Of a stretch of 64,000 bases of DNA, positions 1 through 7,567 are shown in pieces. The notes under the pieces are model-generated. The model was not told the origin of the DNA and made no database searches. It was given only the letters and a program-made list of their open reading frames with translations. The position numbers and the translations under genes are program-made. Source of the DNA: Amorphoplanes friuliensis DSM 7358 (GTDB taxonomy: Bacteria > Actinomycetota > Actinomycetes > Mycobacteriales > Micromonosporaceae); NCBI RefSeq assembly GCF_000494755.1, contig NC_022657.1, positions 3,324,001 through 3,388,000 on the forward strand, read 5' to 3'. Every line of letters begins with the position of its first letter. The stretch's first letter is position 1.

Positions 1-798
1 GGCGGGTTCCGCGGCGCGGGTGTTCTCCGCCGTGATCAGCAGGAACGGCCGATCGAGGTCGGCGGGGAGCGGCGGCAGCATCGGGGCGTCGAGGCTCAGG
101 CCGGCTCTGATGCGGCGGTCCTGGACCATCAGGCGCGCGGTTGCCGTGCCGCCCTTGGACCAGCCGAACATGCCGATGCGGTGCAGGTCGAGCGCGCGGC
201 CCAGGCCGGCCGGAAGGGTCAGGTGCCCGAGCTGGTCGAGGACCGAGCGGACGTCGTCGGCGAAGTCCTGCGGCCCCATCGGGCGGTCCTCGCTCGGGAC
301 GATGACCTGTCCGTCGCTCAACTGGCTGTAGGCGTCGTCCGTGTGATCCACCGTGACCACGGCGTACCCGTGGCTGGCCAGCTCTTGCACGATGACGGTG
401 GTGTCGGCGCGGTGGTCGTGGGCGCCGTGCGAGTAGAGGACGACGGGGAAGCGTCCCGGCGCCGCGGGGGCGCCCAGGTGGCCGGCCGTCAGAGGTGACA
501 CGGCCACGTCGGCCGCGAACCCGGCCGACTCGAGCAGGGCCGGCAGGACCGCGGCGGACAGCCAGCGGGCCCGCGGGAAGCCGGCGACGTGCCGGGCCGG
601 GTACCAGACGCTGACCATCAGTGGGCGCTGTTCCGGACCGGGCAGCTGCATCTGCACGGTGCCCAAGGGGTGCGGGCCGGTGGGCCGCGGTAGCCGGAGC
701 CGCGCGGTGGCCGGTGCGGCCGATGCCGGACTGCTCGGCAGGGTCGCCGCAACGGCCAGTGCGGCCAGAGCCAGTTCGCGACGGGTCAGGGAAACCAT
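1..798 (-). CDS. Secreted alpha/beta hydrolase, PAF-acetylhydrolase-like (3' end outside window)
   Basis: Partial gene running off the left edge. The protein begins with a signal peptide (MVSLTRRELALAALAV, then a small-residue cleavage region ASAAPA), so it is probably exported. The visible part has an oxyanion-type SHGAHDHR segment and the nucleophile elbow GWSKGG, followed by LDAPMLP, typical of the platelet-activating-factor acetylhydrolase-like/dienelactone-hydrolase-like group. The start is chosen at 798 because AGGAGG lies about 6 nt upstream. The catalytic acid and histidine would lie in the missing C-terminus. The substrate cannot be read from the sequence. A tandem palindrome sits in its promoter. 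Confidence 0.8.
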   Translation of the reverse strand, partial: MVSLTRRELALAALAVAATLPSSPASAAPATARLRLPRPTGPHPLGTVQMQLPGPEQRPLMVSVWYPARHVAGFPRARWLSAAVLPALLESAGFAADVAVSPLTAGHLGAPAAPGRFPVVLYSHGAHDHRADTTVIVQELASHGYAVVTVDHTDDAYSQLSDGQVIVPSEDRPMGPQDFADDVRSVLDQLGHLTLPAGLGRALDLHRIGMFGWSKGGTATARLMVQDRRIRAGLSLDAPMLPPLPADLDRPFLLITAENTRAAEPA

Positions 799-823
799 GG
801 CGCCTCCTCGGTGGTGTGCGCCG

Positions 824-846
824 AGCGTATACGCTGAGCGTATACC
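824..846. promoter_or_regulatory. Tandem GCGTATAC palindrome, likely repressor operator
   Basis: A perfect 12-bp palindrome AGCGTATACGCT (824-835) is followed after one base by a second copy of its first nine bases, ending in TATACC. It lies 26 nt upstream of the hydrolase start on the minus strand, and the TATACG hexamers within it could serve as the -10 element. This looks like a TetR-type operator overlapping the promoter. No regulator gene is directly adjacent to it. Confidence 0.5.
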
Positions 847-888
847 GGGCAAGAAGCGGTGAAGAGCCCGAGCTCTCCACCGCGGTGC

Positions 889-1761
889 CTAGATCGACAG
901 CAGCGACTCGTACCCGACGGCGCGGTAGAAGTCGCGGCGGATGCGGTCGCCGATGCGGAACACTTCCTCGGCGCCGTCCTGGGCCGGGTCGATGAAGACC
1001 CGGAACGGCCGCTCGCCGCGGGGCAGGCCCACGATCCGCGTGATCTCCCGGGCGACCTCGGCCGGGTCGGCGTCCGGCGGGGTCAGCGCGGCCTGCTTGC
1101 CCAGCAGGTCGTCCATCACCCCGGGATAGACCTCCTCGTACGCGTCGCGGGTCGCGGTGTCCTCGGGGTGACCGGCGTGGGCGTAGTGGTTGGTGCCGGT
1201 GGTGAACGAGCCCGGCACGACGATCGACGTCTCGATGCCGAAGCGCGACACCTCGGCGGCGTAGCTGACGGCGAGCGCGTCCTCGGCGGCCTTCGCGGCG
1301 AAGTACGGGCCCAGGTACGGCGGGGTGCCACCGCGGGCACTGCTGGAGCCGACCCAGATCAGCAGGCCTGCCCGCTGACGGCGCAGGTGGGGCAGCGCCG
1401 CACGGTTGACCCGCTGGGTGCTCAGCACGTTGGTGTCGTAGACCGAGGCCAGCTGCTCCACGGTGAACGCCTCGACCGGGCCGAGGGTCATGTGACCGGC
1501 GTTGTGGATCACCACGTCGAGGCGGCCGGACTCGTCGACGATGCGGGCGATCCCGGCGTCGACCGACGCCTGGTCGGACACGTCCAGCTCGACGCTGTGC
1601 GCGGTCCCGGCGTACGCGTCGAACTCCTTGGCGGCGGTGGCGTTGCGGCCGGCGATGTCGCGCATGCCGGCGTAGACGGTGTGACCGGCGTCGGCGAGCG
1701 CGCGGGCGGACATCGCGCCGAAGCCGCTCGACGCACCGGTGATCACGATCGTGCTGCCCAT
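889..1761 (-). CDS. Short-chain dehydrogenase/reductase
   Basis: 290-residue classical SDR. The N-terminal Rossmann motif is TGASSGFG, the NAG motif appears as HNAGH, the catalytic Ser is in GSSSARGG and the YxxxK pair is YFAAK. The long C-terminal extension with FRVFIDP is typical of the group near 290 residues that includes many short-chain oxidoreductases of unknown substrate. The start at 1761 is set by a TGATG overlap with the stop codon of the preceding SDR gene, so the two are translationally coupled. It is the last gene of an AraC-SDR-SDR operon. Specific substrate unknown. Confidence 0.85.
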   Translation of the reverse strand: MGSTIVITGASSGFGAMSARALADAGHTVYAGMRDIAGRNATAAKEFDAYAGTAHSVELDVSDQASVDAGIARIVDESGRLDVVIHNAGHMTLGPVEAFTVEQLASVYDTNVLSTQRVNRAALPHLRRQRAGLLIWVGSSSARGGTPPYLGPYFAAKAAEDALAVSYAAEVSRFGIETSIVVPGSFTTGTNHYAHAGHPEDTATRDAYEEVYPGVMDDLLGKQAALTPPDADPAEVAREITRIVGLPRGERPFRVFIDPAQDGAEEVFRIGDRIRRDFYRAVGYESLLSI

Positions 1762-2492
1762 CAGATGATCCCTCCGTTGGTGTAGATGATCTGCCCGTTG
1801 ACCCACCGGGCCGGACCGGCGAGGAACGCCACGGTCTCGGCGATGTCCTCCGGGCGGCCGAGGCGTTCCAGCGGTGACATGGCGGTCAGGTGGTCGACGA
1901 CGGCCTGCGGTTTGCCGTCGAGGAAGAGCGGGGTGGCGGTCGGGCCGGGAGCGACGGCGTTGACGGTGACGTCGCGCCCGCGCAGCTCCTTGGCGAGGAT
2001 CAGCGTCATCGCGTCGACGGCGCCCTTGGTCGCGGCGTACGCGGTGTAGTTCTCCAGCGCGAGCTTCACGACGGTCGACGAGAAGTTGATCAGTGCGCCA
2101 CCGCGCCGCAGCCGCTGGGCCGCCTGCTGGCTGACCACGAACGTCCCGCGGACGTTCGTGCGGTGCATGGTGTCGAAGTCGTCGAGGCTCAGCTCGGTCA
2201 GCGGGGAGAGCAGCATGATCCCGGCGGTGTTGACCACGACGTCGACACCGCCGAACTGCTGCTCGGTCTCGGTGAACAACTGCTCGACCTGGGCCGGGTC
2301 GGCGATGTCGGCCCGGGCCGCGGCGGCCGAACCACCGGCGGAGGTGATCGCCTTGACCACCTCGTCGGCGCGGGCCGCGTTCCCGGCGTAGTGGACCATC
2401 ACGCTCATGCCGTCACCGGCGAGCCGTTCGGCGACGGCACGTCCGATGCCGCCGCTCCCGCCGAGGACAACGGCAACTCTTGTCTCGATCAT
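1761..2492 (-). CDS. Short-chain dehydrogenase/reductase (3-oxoacyl-ACP reductase type)
   Basis: About 243 residues, the usual size for the FabG-like SDR group. It shows the cofactor motif GGSGGIG, the NTAG motif, the active-site YAATK and the C-terminal NGQIIYTNGG seen in this group. I place the start at 2492 (MIETRVAVV) because it matches family length. An in-frame ATG at 2537 would add 15 residues and sits only 10 nt after the AraC stop codon with a weak GGAG, so it remains possible. It overlaps the next SDR gene by one base and forms an operon with the upstream AraC regulator. Confidence 0.82.
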   Translation of the reverse strand: MIETRVAVVLGGSGGIGRAVAERLAGDGMSVMVHYAGNAARADEVVKAITSAGGSAAAARADIADPAQVEQLFTETEQQFGGVDVVVNTAGIMLLSPLTELSLDDFDTMHRTNVRGTFVVSQQAAQRLRRGGALINFSSTVVKLALENYTAYAATKGAVDAMTLILAKELRGRDVTVNAVAPGPTATPLFLDGKPQAVVDHLTAMSPLERLGRPEDIAETVAFLAGPARWVNGQIIYTNGGII

Positions 2493-2547
2493 GCTTGCGA
2501 CGATGCCCGCGTTCCCGGCGGCCGGGACTCCCGTCATTGCTCCGGGA

Positions 2548-3438
2548 TCACTGCGAATTGCGGAACCCGGCCGGACTCACCCCGTACGCGCTGCGGAAGG
2601 CGGCACCGAACTGACCTGCACTCCGATATCCGCAGGCCGCCGCGACACGGGCGACGCTCAGGGTCGTCGTCCGCAGCAGGTGCGCGGCCGTCTCCAGCCG
2701 CAGCGCCCGCAGGTGGCGGAACGGCGTCACCCCGGTCGTCAGGGCGAACGTACGGATGAAGTGGAACTTGCTGACGTTGACCACCGCGGCGAGGTCCTCG
2801 ACCGAGATGTCGTCGGCGAGCCGGGCCCGCATGTAATCAGTGACCCGGCGGACCTCGGTGTCGCTCAGGGCAGGAACGGGCCGGCGGGGCGCGGGCTGGG
2901 CCGTCCGGTGGGCGAGATGGGCGACCAGCGCCTGCGCGAGCGAATCCGCGTAGAGCGCCGGCGCACCGGCCTCCAGGGCCCGCGCCACAGCACCGGCCGC
3001 CGCGCTCACGAACTGGTCCCGCACCGTCAGCGCGTCCGGGAAGGCGGACTTCCCGGCCACCGCCGGATCAAGATGCAGGTGCAGGGACCGCATCGGTGAG
3101 GGACCGGTGCTGCGCCAGCGCAACTCACTCTGATTGCCCGGGGCACTGATCCCGACAGACCCCGGCCGGTACGCGGCAGCACGCCACGACCGGCCGTGCC
3201 TGCTCTCGATGCGGTACCGCCCACTGGTCACCAGCACCAGCAGCAGCCGCGGATAGCTGGACGAGAACGCCTCCGCGCTCGGCGGATCGGCGTACGTGCG
3301 GGCCTCGATCGACCGCCACCCGAGCCCTTCGCTCGAGGTCAGCAGCCGTGACGGCAGTGTCTGCTCGAGCTTCGGCACAGGTGGAAGCGTACAAGCCCTC
3401 AGGGTGTGCGATCCGCTGCCGATGCTCCGCGGCGACAC
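2548..3438 (-). CDS. AraC-family transcriptional regulator
   Basis: Up to 296 residues. The N-terminal two thirds resemble an AraC ligand-binding domain ([11 protein letters not shown], then a PGSVGI cupin-like turn). The C-terminal ~100 residues are a double helix-turn-helix: [18 protein letters not shown] and [20 protein letters not shown], followed by the typical GVSPAGFR end. The start is uncertain: a GTG at 3378 would remove about 20 poorly conserved residues and leave more room for the divergent chemoreceptor promoter. It is the first gene of an operon with two SDR genes, so it probably controls them and responds to their substrate. Confidence 0.85.
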   Translation of the reverse strand: MSPRSIGSGSHTLRACTLPPVPKLEQTLPSRLLTSSEGLGWRSIEARTYADPPSAEAFSSSYPRLLLVLVTSGRYRIESRHGRSWRAAAYRPGSVGISAPGNQSELRWRSTGPSPMRSLHLHLDPAVAGKSAFPDALTVRDQFVSAAAGAVARALEAGAPALYADSLAQALVAHLAHRTAQPAPRRPVPALSDTEVRRVTDYMRARLADDISVEDLAAVVNVSKFHFIRTFALTTGVTPFRHLRALRLETAAHLLRTTTLSVARVAAACGYRSAGQFGAAFRSAYGVSPAGFRNSQ

Positions 3439-3464
3439 GACCGGACCATGAGATGCGAGGATCC

Positions 3465-5087
3465 ATGACCACCAGCGCTCCCTCCGCCGCAGTGCCGGGC
3501 CGCCGCGGTTTCCGTGACCTCGGCACCGGGGTGAAGATCTTCACCGCCGTTGCGGTGGCGGCGCTGGTCGCCCTGACCGTCGGTGTGGTGGGGCTGCTCT
3601 CGCTGAGCCGGGCGAGCACGGCCGCGGACCAGATCTACACCCGCAACGTCTCCGGCGTGAGCGCGATCAGCCGGGTACGCGCGGAGGTCCTCAAGGCCCG
3701 TCTCGACGTGTCGAACCAGGCGCTGGCGCTGGACACCGCGACCACGCAGAAGTACGAGACGGCGTTCGCCACGGCGGTCGGCGACTTCGAGAAGGCGTTG
3801 AAGGACTACGAGCAGACCTCGGACACGGAGAACCCGGCGGCGGTCGCGGACCTGCAGAAGCAGTGGCAGGCGTACTCGTCGATCGTCAAGACCGAGCTGC
3901 TGCCCGCCGGCGCCACCCACGACATCGCGACGTGGGAGAAGATCCGCGACGCCCGTGTCCTGCCGATCATGGACAGGATCAACACCACGGTCGACGACAT
4001 GGCCGCAGCCGAGACGGCGGAGGCCGCGGCGGCCGCCGAGTCCGCCCGGCAGGCGTACCGGTCGAGCGTGACGATGTCGGTCTCCGTGCTGGTGGCCGGT
4101 CTGCTGGCCGCCATCCTGATCGCTGTCCTGGTCACGCGCGGCATCGTGCGGTCGCTGGCCCGGATCGAGCAGGTGTCCGAGGCCCTCGCCGAGGGTGACC
4201 TCACGCGGACCAGCGGGCTGACGTCCCGGGACGAGACCGGCCGTGTCGGCCAGGCCCTCGACGCCGCGGTCGCCCGGCTCCGCGAGACGGTGGCGACCAT
4301 CAACGGTTCCGCGTCGTCGCTGGCCGGGGCGTCCGAGGAGATGTCCGGCACCGCCCGCAAGATCGCCGCCTCGGCGGAGGAGACGTCGGCGCAGGCCCGG
4401 GCCGTGTCCACGGCCGCCGAGGAGGTGTCGGCGAGCGTCGGCACCGTCTCCGCCGGTGGCGAGGAGATGGCCGCGTCGATCCACGAGATCTCCCTCAACG
4501 CCTCCGAGGCGGCCCGGGTCGCCGCCGACGCCGTGGCGGCCGCCGCGGTCACCTCGGCGACGATGAACCAGCTCGGCGAGTCCTCGACGGAGATCGGCAA
4601 CGTGGTCAAGGTGATCACCTCGATCGCCGCGCAGACCAACCTGCTCGCCCTCAACGCGACCATCGAGGCCGCCCGGGCCGGTGAGGCCGGCAAGGGCTTC
4701 GCCGTGGTCGCCGCCGAGGTCAAGGATCTGGCCCAGGAGACCGCCCGCGCCACCGAGGAGATCTCCCGCCGCGTCGCCACCATTCAGCACGACGCGGCCG
4801 GCGCCGTCACCGCCATCGAGGGCATCAGCGAGGTCATCGGGCGCATCAGCGACTTCCAGACCACCATCGCCTCGGCCGTCGAGGAGCAGACCGCGACGAC
4901 CTCGGAAATGAACCGCAGCGTCGCCGAGGCGGCCTCCGGCAGCGGCGAGATCTCCAACACCATCAGCGGCGTCGCCGAGGCAGCCCGTCTGACCAGCGAA
5001 GGTGTCGCCGAGACCCGCCACGCCACCGCCGAACTGGCCCGCATGTCGACCGAACTCACCACGCTGGTGTCCACCTTCCGCTACTGA
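3465..5087 (+). CDS. Methyl-accepting chemotaxis protein
   Basis: 540 residues with standard receptor topology: first transmembrane helix at about residues 23-46, an extracellular four-helix-bundle-type sensor to about 195, a second transmembrane helix at about 200-225, a HAMP domain, and a long coiled-coil signalling domain whose tip is [20 protein letters not shown] (near residue 387). It would pass an external signal to a CheA/CheW array. The start at 3465 follows GCGAGGATCC. An upstream in-frame ATG would add about 39 residues that do not look like protein and would overlap the AraC gene. A receptor fits a motile or zoospore-forming actinomycete such as Actinoplanes. Ligand unknown. Confidence 0.93.
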   Translation: MTTSAPSAAVPGRRGFRDLGTGVKIFTAVAVAALVALTVGVVGLLSLSRASTAADQIYTRNVSGVSAISRVRAEVLKARLDVSNQALALDTATTQKYETAFATAVGDFEKALKDYEQTSDTENPAAVADLQKQWQAYSSIVKTELLPAGATHDIATWEKIRDARVLPIMDRINTTVDDMAAAETAEAAAAAESARQAYRSSVTMSVSVLVAGLLAAILIAVLVTRGIVRSLARIEQVSEALAEGDLTRTSGLTSRDETGRVGQALDAAVARLRETVATINGSASSLAGASEEMSGTARKIAASAEETSAQARAVSTAAEEVSASVGTVSAGGEEMAASIHEISLNASEAARVAADAVAAAAVTSATMNQLGESSTEIGNVVKVITSIAAQTNLLALNATIEAARAGEAGKGFAVVAAEVKDLAQETARATEEISRRVATIQHDAAGAVTAIEGISEVIGRISDFQTTIASAVEEQTATTSEMNRSVAEAASGSGEISNTISGVAEAARLTSEGVAETRHATAELARMSTELTTLVSTFRY

Positions 5088-5105
5088 TCGCGAGCGCTCG
5101 AATCC

Positions 5106-5149
5106 CCTCTTATCTGGCTGTGGTAAATTTTATCCAGCCAGATAAGAGG
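5106..5149. promoter_or_regulatory. 44-bp inverted repeat, TetR autoregulatory operator
   Basis: Two perfect 15-bp arms, CCTCTTATCTGGCTG (5106-5120) and CAGCCAGATAAGAGG (5135-5149), are separated by 14 bp containing an AT-rich TAAATT. Each half is itself a pseudo-palindrome: the right one, TTATCCAGCCAGATAA at 5130-5145, has TTATC/GATAA arms. This looks like two adjacent dimer sites. The right arm also supplies the AGAGG Shine-Dalgarno of the TetR gene, so bound repressor would cover the translation start region. Most likely bound by the TetR protein encoded immediately downstream. Confidence 0.72.
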
Positions 5150-5156
5150 TGACGGA

Positions 5157-5762
5157 ATGGCGCACTCGATCACCACCGCGGCGCGGCGGGCGCAGATCGT
5201 GGAGGCGGCGATCGACACGATCGTCGAGCTCGGCTATGACAAGGCTTCCTATGCGCGGATCACCGAGCGGGCCGGGCTGAGCAGCCCGCGGCTGATCTCG
5301 TACCACTTCGCCAACAAGGACGATCTGATCCGGCAGATCCTGGTGGACGTCTACACCACTGCGGCCCGCTTGCTGGGGGAGCGGATCGCGCGGGAGGGCA
5401 CTGCCGGTGAACGGCTCACCGCGTACCTGGAAGGCAATGTGGATTTCCTACGGGAGCATCCGCGGGAGGTGGCTGCTCTCACCGCGATCGGCCCGCATCT
5501 GCGGGACGACGAGGGGAAGCCGTACACGTCGGCGAGCGCTCAGGAGCCCGACGTGCAGGCCTTGGCCGGGCTGCTGAGCGAGGGGCAGCGCAGCGGGGAG
5601 TTCCGCGACTTCGACACGAGGTCGATGGCAGTCCTGATCCGTGGCGCGATCACGGCAGCGGTGCAACGGCTGCACGACGGCCTGGACTTCGACGCGTACC
5701 GGCGGGAGCTCGTCACCACGTTCCGGCTCGCGACCCGGCGGGACGCCGATGCCACCGGATGA
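5157..5762 (+). CDS. TetR-family transcriptional regulator
   Basis: 201 residues. The N-terminal HTH reads RITERAGLSSPRLISYHF with the usual NKDDLIRQI continuation. The C-terminal half is a TetR ligand-binding bundle containing EHPREVAALTAIG, as in the TetR_C group of actinobacterial repressors. The ATG at 5157 lies 8 nt after AGAGG. It is preceded by a long palindrome and overlaps the next gene, encoding a membrane protein, by 14 bases. The arrangement suggests an autoregulated repressor controlling its membrane-protein partner. Confidence 0.9.
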   Translation: MAHSITTAARRAQIVEAAIDTIVELGYDKASYARITERAGLSSPRLISYHFANKDDLIRQILVDVYTTAARLLGERIAREGTAGERLTAYLEGNVDFLREHPREVAALTAIGPHLRDDEGKPYTSASAQEPDVQALAGLLSEGQRSGEFRDFDTRSMAVLIRGAITAAVQRLHDGLDFDAYRRELVTTFRLATRRDADATG

Positions 5763-6405
5763 CGGACGGCGACGGCAGCTGATGGTGGCGCTGCTGAGTG
5801 GCTTCGTGCTGCCCGTGGGGCTCTACTACCTGCTTCGTACGCTCGGGGTCGGCCCTCTGCTCGCCCTGCTGGCCGGCGGTGTCCCGACCCTCGTGCGGAT
5901 CGTCCTCACCGGTGTCCGGGAGCGGGCGATCGACAGGATCTCGGTCTTCACCCTGAGCCTGCTCGTTGCCGGAGCGCTCGCCTCGCTCCTCACCGGCAGT
6001 CCCCGGTGGCTGCTGGCGAAGGGCGGTGTCTTCACCGGCATCATCGGCGTCTGGCTGCTGTGGTCGTTGCGGGGGCGCACGATCGCCTTCGAGGGCATTC
6101 TCGGCTTCCAGCGCACCGCCGCGGCGGTCGAGGCGTGGGAGGCCAACTGGCGGGACTCGCCGGAGTTCCGCCACGTGATGCGGGCCGTCACCGTCATCTG
6201 GGGTGCCGGGTTCCTGGTCGAGGCGGTCGTCCGGATCGTGCTGGCGTACACCCTGCCGGTCGATGTCGTGCCGGTGGTGACCTCCGTTCAGTTCCTCGTG
6301 CTCATCGTCCTGATGCTGTGGATCGGACCGCGGTACGGGCGCGGGTACATGAGCCGCCGGGGCCTGACGACAGGTCCCGACGGCATCCGTACCGTCTCGT
6401 CGTAG
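5749..6405 (+). CDS. VC0807-family integral membrane protein
   Basis: 218 residues with about six hydrophobic segments: FVLPVGLYYLL, LLALLAGGVPTLVRIV, VFTLSLLVAGALASLL, GVFTGIIGVWLLWSL, VIWGAGFLVEAVVRI and FLVLIVLMLWIGP. The pattern LLRTLG followed by GVP and a GSPRWLLAKGG turn matches the VC0807-type family, which is often found next to TetR genes and has no established biochemical role. The start at 5749 (ATGCCACCG) overlaps the TetR stop, so it is translationally coupled. It may be a transport- or stress-related membrane protein under TetR control; function not known. Confidence 0.75.
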   Translation: MPPDDGRRRQLMVALLSGFVLPVGLYYLLRTLGVGPLLALLAGGVPTLVRIVLTGVRERAIDRISVFTLSLLVAGALASLLTGSPRWLLAKGGVFTGIIGVWLLWSLRGRTIAFEGILGFQRTAAAVEAWEANWRDSPEFRHVMRAVTVIWGAGFLVEAVVRIVLAYTLPVDVVPVVTSVQFLVLIVLMLWIGPRYGRGYMSRRGLTTGPDGIRTVSS

Positions 6406-6407
6406 CG

Positions 6408-7511
6408 TCAGCGCACGGTCCAGCGCTGCGCACCGGTGCCGTTGCATTCGTACAGCTGGACCAGCGTGCCGTTCGCGGTGCCGTTGCCGCTCACGTCGAT
6501 GCACTTGAGTGAGTTGGTGTTGACCAGTGAGCCGTCCGGGTTGGCGGTGAAGCGCTGCGCGCCCGTGCCGTTGCACGTCCACAGCTGGACCTTCGTGCCG
6601 TTGGCGGTGCCGCTGCCGTTGACGTCGAGGCACCGGTCGAGGACCTTCAGTTCACCTGCCGCCGTACGCGTGAAGCGCTGGTTGGCGCCGCCGTGGCAGT
6701 CCCGGATCAGGGCCTGGGAGCCGTCGGTCGTACCGCCGCTGATGTCCAGGCAGCGGGTCGACGGGCCGTGAGACAGCAGCGCCGGCGAGCCCACCGGCGG
6801 CACGGTCACCGCGGTGAGGCTGCCCGGCACGGATTGCAGTGCGGAATACCAGCGTGCCGCCATCTTGTCGTAACCGCCGGCGTTCGGGTGCAGGCCGTCG
6901 GCCAGGTCGGCGGTGGTCAGGGCGGCGTGCAGGTCGACCAGGTGGGTCCGGGAGCCCTTCTGCGCCACGATGCCGGGGATCGTCGCGTTGAACGTCCGGG
7001 CCCGCTGCTCGGCCGCCGCGTCGCTGATCGGGGTGATCGTGGCGACGAAGAGTTCGACGTTCGGGGCCAGGACCCGGATCTTGTCGATCAGGGCGGAGAG
7101 CAGGGCCGGCGCGTTGCCGACGTCGTCGTTGCCGTTGATGTCGTTCGTGCCGATGTGCAGCAGGACCGTGCGGGGTGCGGACCGCTGGAGCCAGCCGGTG
7201 ATGTTCGCGTCGAGGTCGCGGATCTTCCAGCCGGAGTGACCCTCGTGGTCGTGGTCGCCGAGAGCCGCCGGCCCGTTGAAGCCCGAGCCGACGAAGTCGA
7301 CGGTGAGCCGGTCCGCGGCCATCCGCTGCCACAGGTTGATGCGATATCCGCCGGGAACGTTGAAGCCGTCGGTGATGGAGTCGCCCAGCGGCATGACGCG
7401 GACGCCGCCGTTGGACTCGGCGAGGGCGGCGGTGGGGGAGACGGTGAGCAGGCCGGTGGCCAGGGCCAGCCCGAGAGCGGCAGCCCCGGCCCGGCGCAGA
7501 AGACCATGCAT
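6408..7511 (-). CDS. Secreted SGNH/GDSL esterase with C-terminal ricin-type lectin domain
   Basis: 367 residues. A signal peptide ends around TAALAES. The SGNH hydrolase domain follows: block I GDSITDGF with catalytic Ser45, block III GTNDIN, and the Asp/His pair in DGLHPNAGGYDKMA. The C-terminal ~130 residues form a ricin B beta-trefoil with three QxW-type repeats (GGANQRF, GTGAQRF, GTGAQRW). The protein is probably an extracellular carbohydrate esterase tethered to a glycan. GGAAGGA before the ATG at 7511 fixes the start; upstream in-frame codons do not read as a signal peptide. It lies 56 nt downstream of a GH92 mannosidase on the same strand, which suggests a joint role in polysaccharide or glycoprotein breakdown. 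Confidence 0.88.
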   Translation of the reverse strand: MHGLLRRAGAAALGLALATGLLTVSPTAALAESNGGVRVMPLGDSITDGFNVPGGYRINLWQRMAADRLTVDFVGSGFNGPAALGDHDHEGHSGWKIRDLDANITGWLQRSAPRTVLLHIGTNDINGNDDVGNAPALLSALIDKIRVLAPNVELFVATITPISDAAAEQRARTFNATIPGIVAQKGSRTHLVDLHAALTTADLADGLHPNAGGYDKMAARWYSALQSVPGSLTAVTVPPVGSPALLSHGPSTRCLDISGGTTDGSQALIRDCHGGANQRFTRTAAGELKVLDRCLDVNGSGTANGTKVQLWTCNGTGAQRFTANPDGSLVNTNSLKCIDVSGNGTANGTLVQLYECNGTGAQRWTVR

Positions 7512-7567
7512 CGTCGATCCTTCCGTGAGGACGTGAAGACGTGAGGACGTGGAGGTGTCCCGATCAG

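Noticed and set aside
3399..5021. Long antisense open frame over the chemoreceptor gene
   Set aside because: Low-complexity Gly/Arg/Asp/Leu composition; the plus strand has a complete methyl-accepting receptor.
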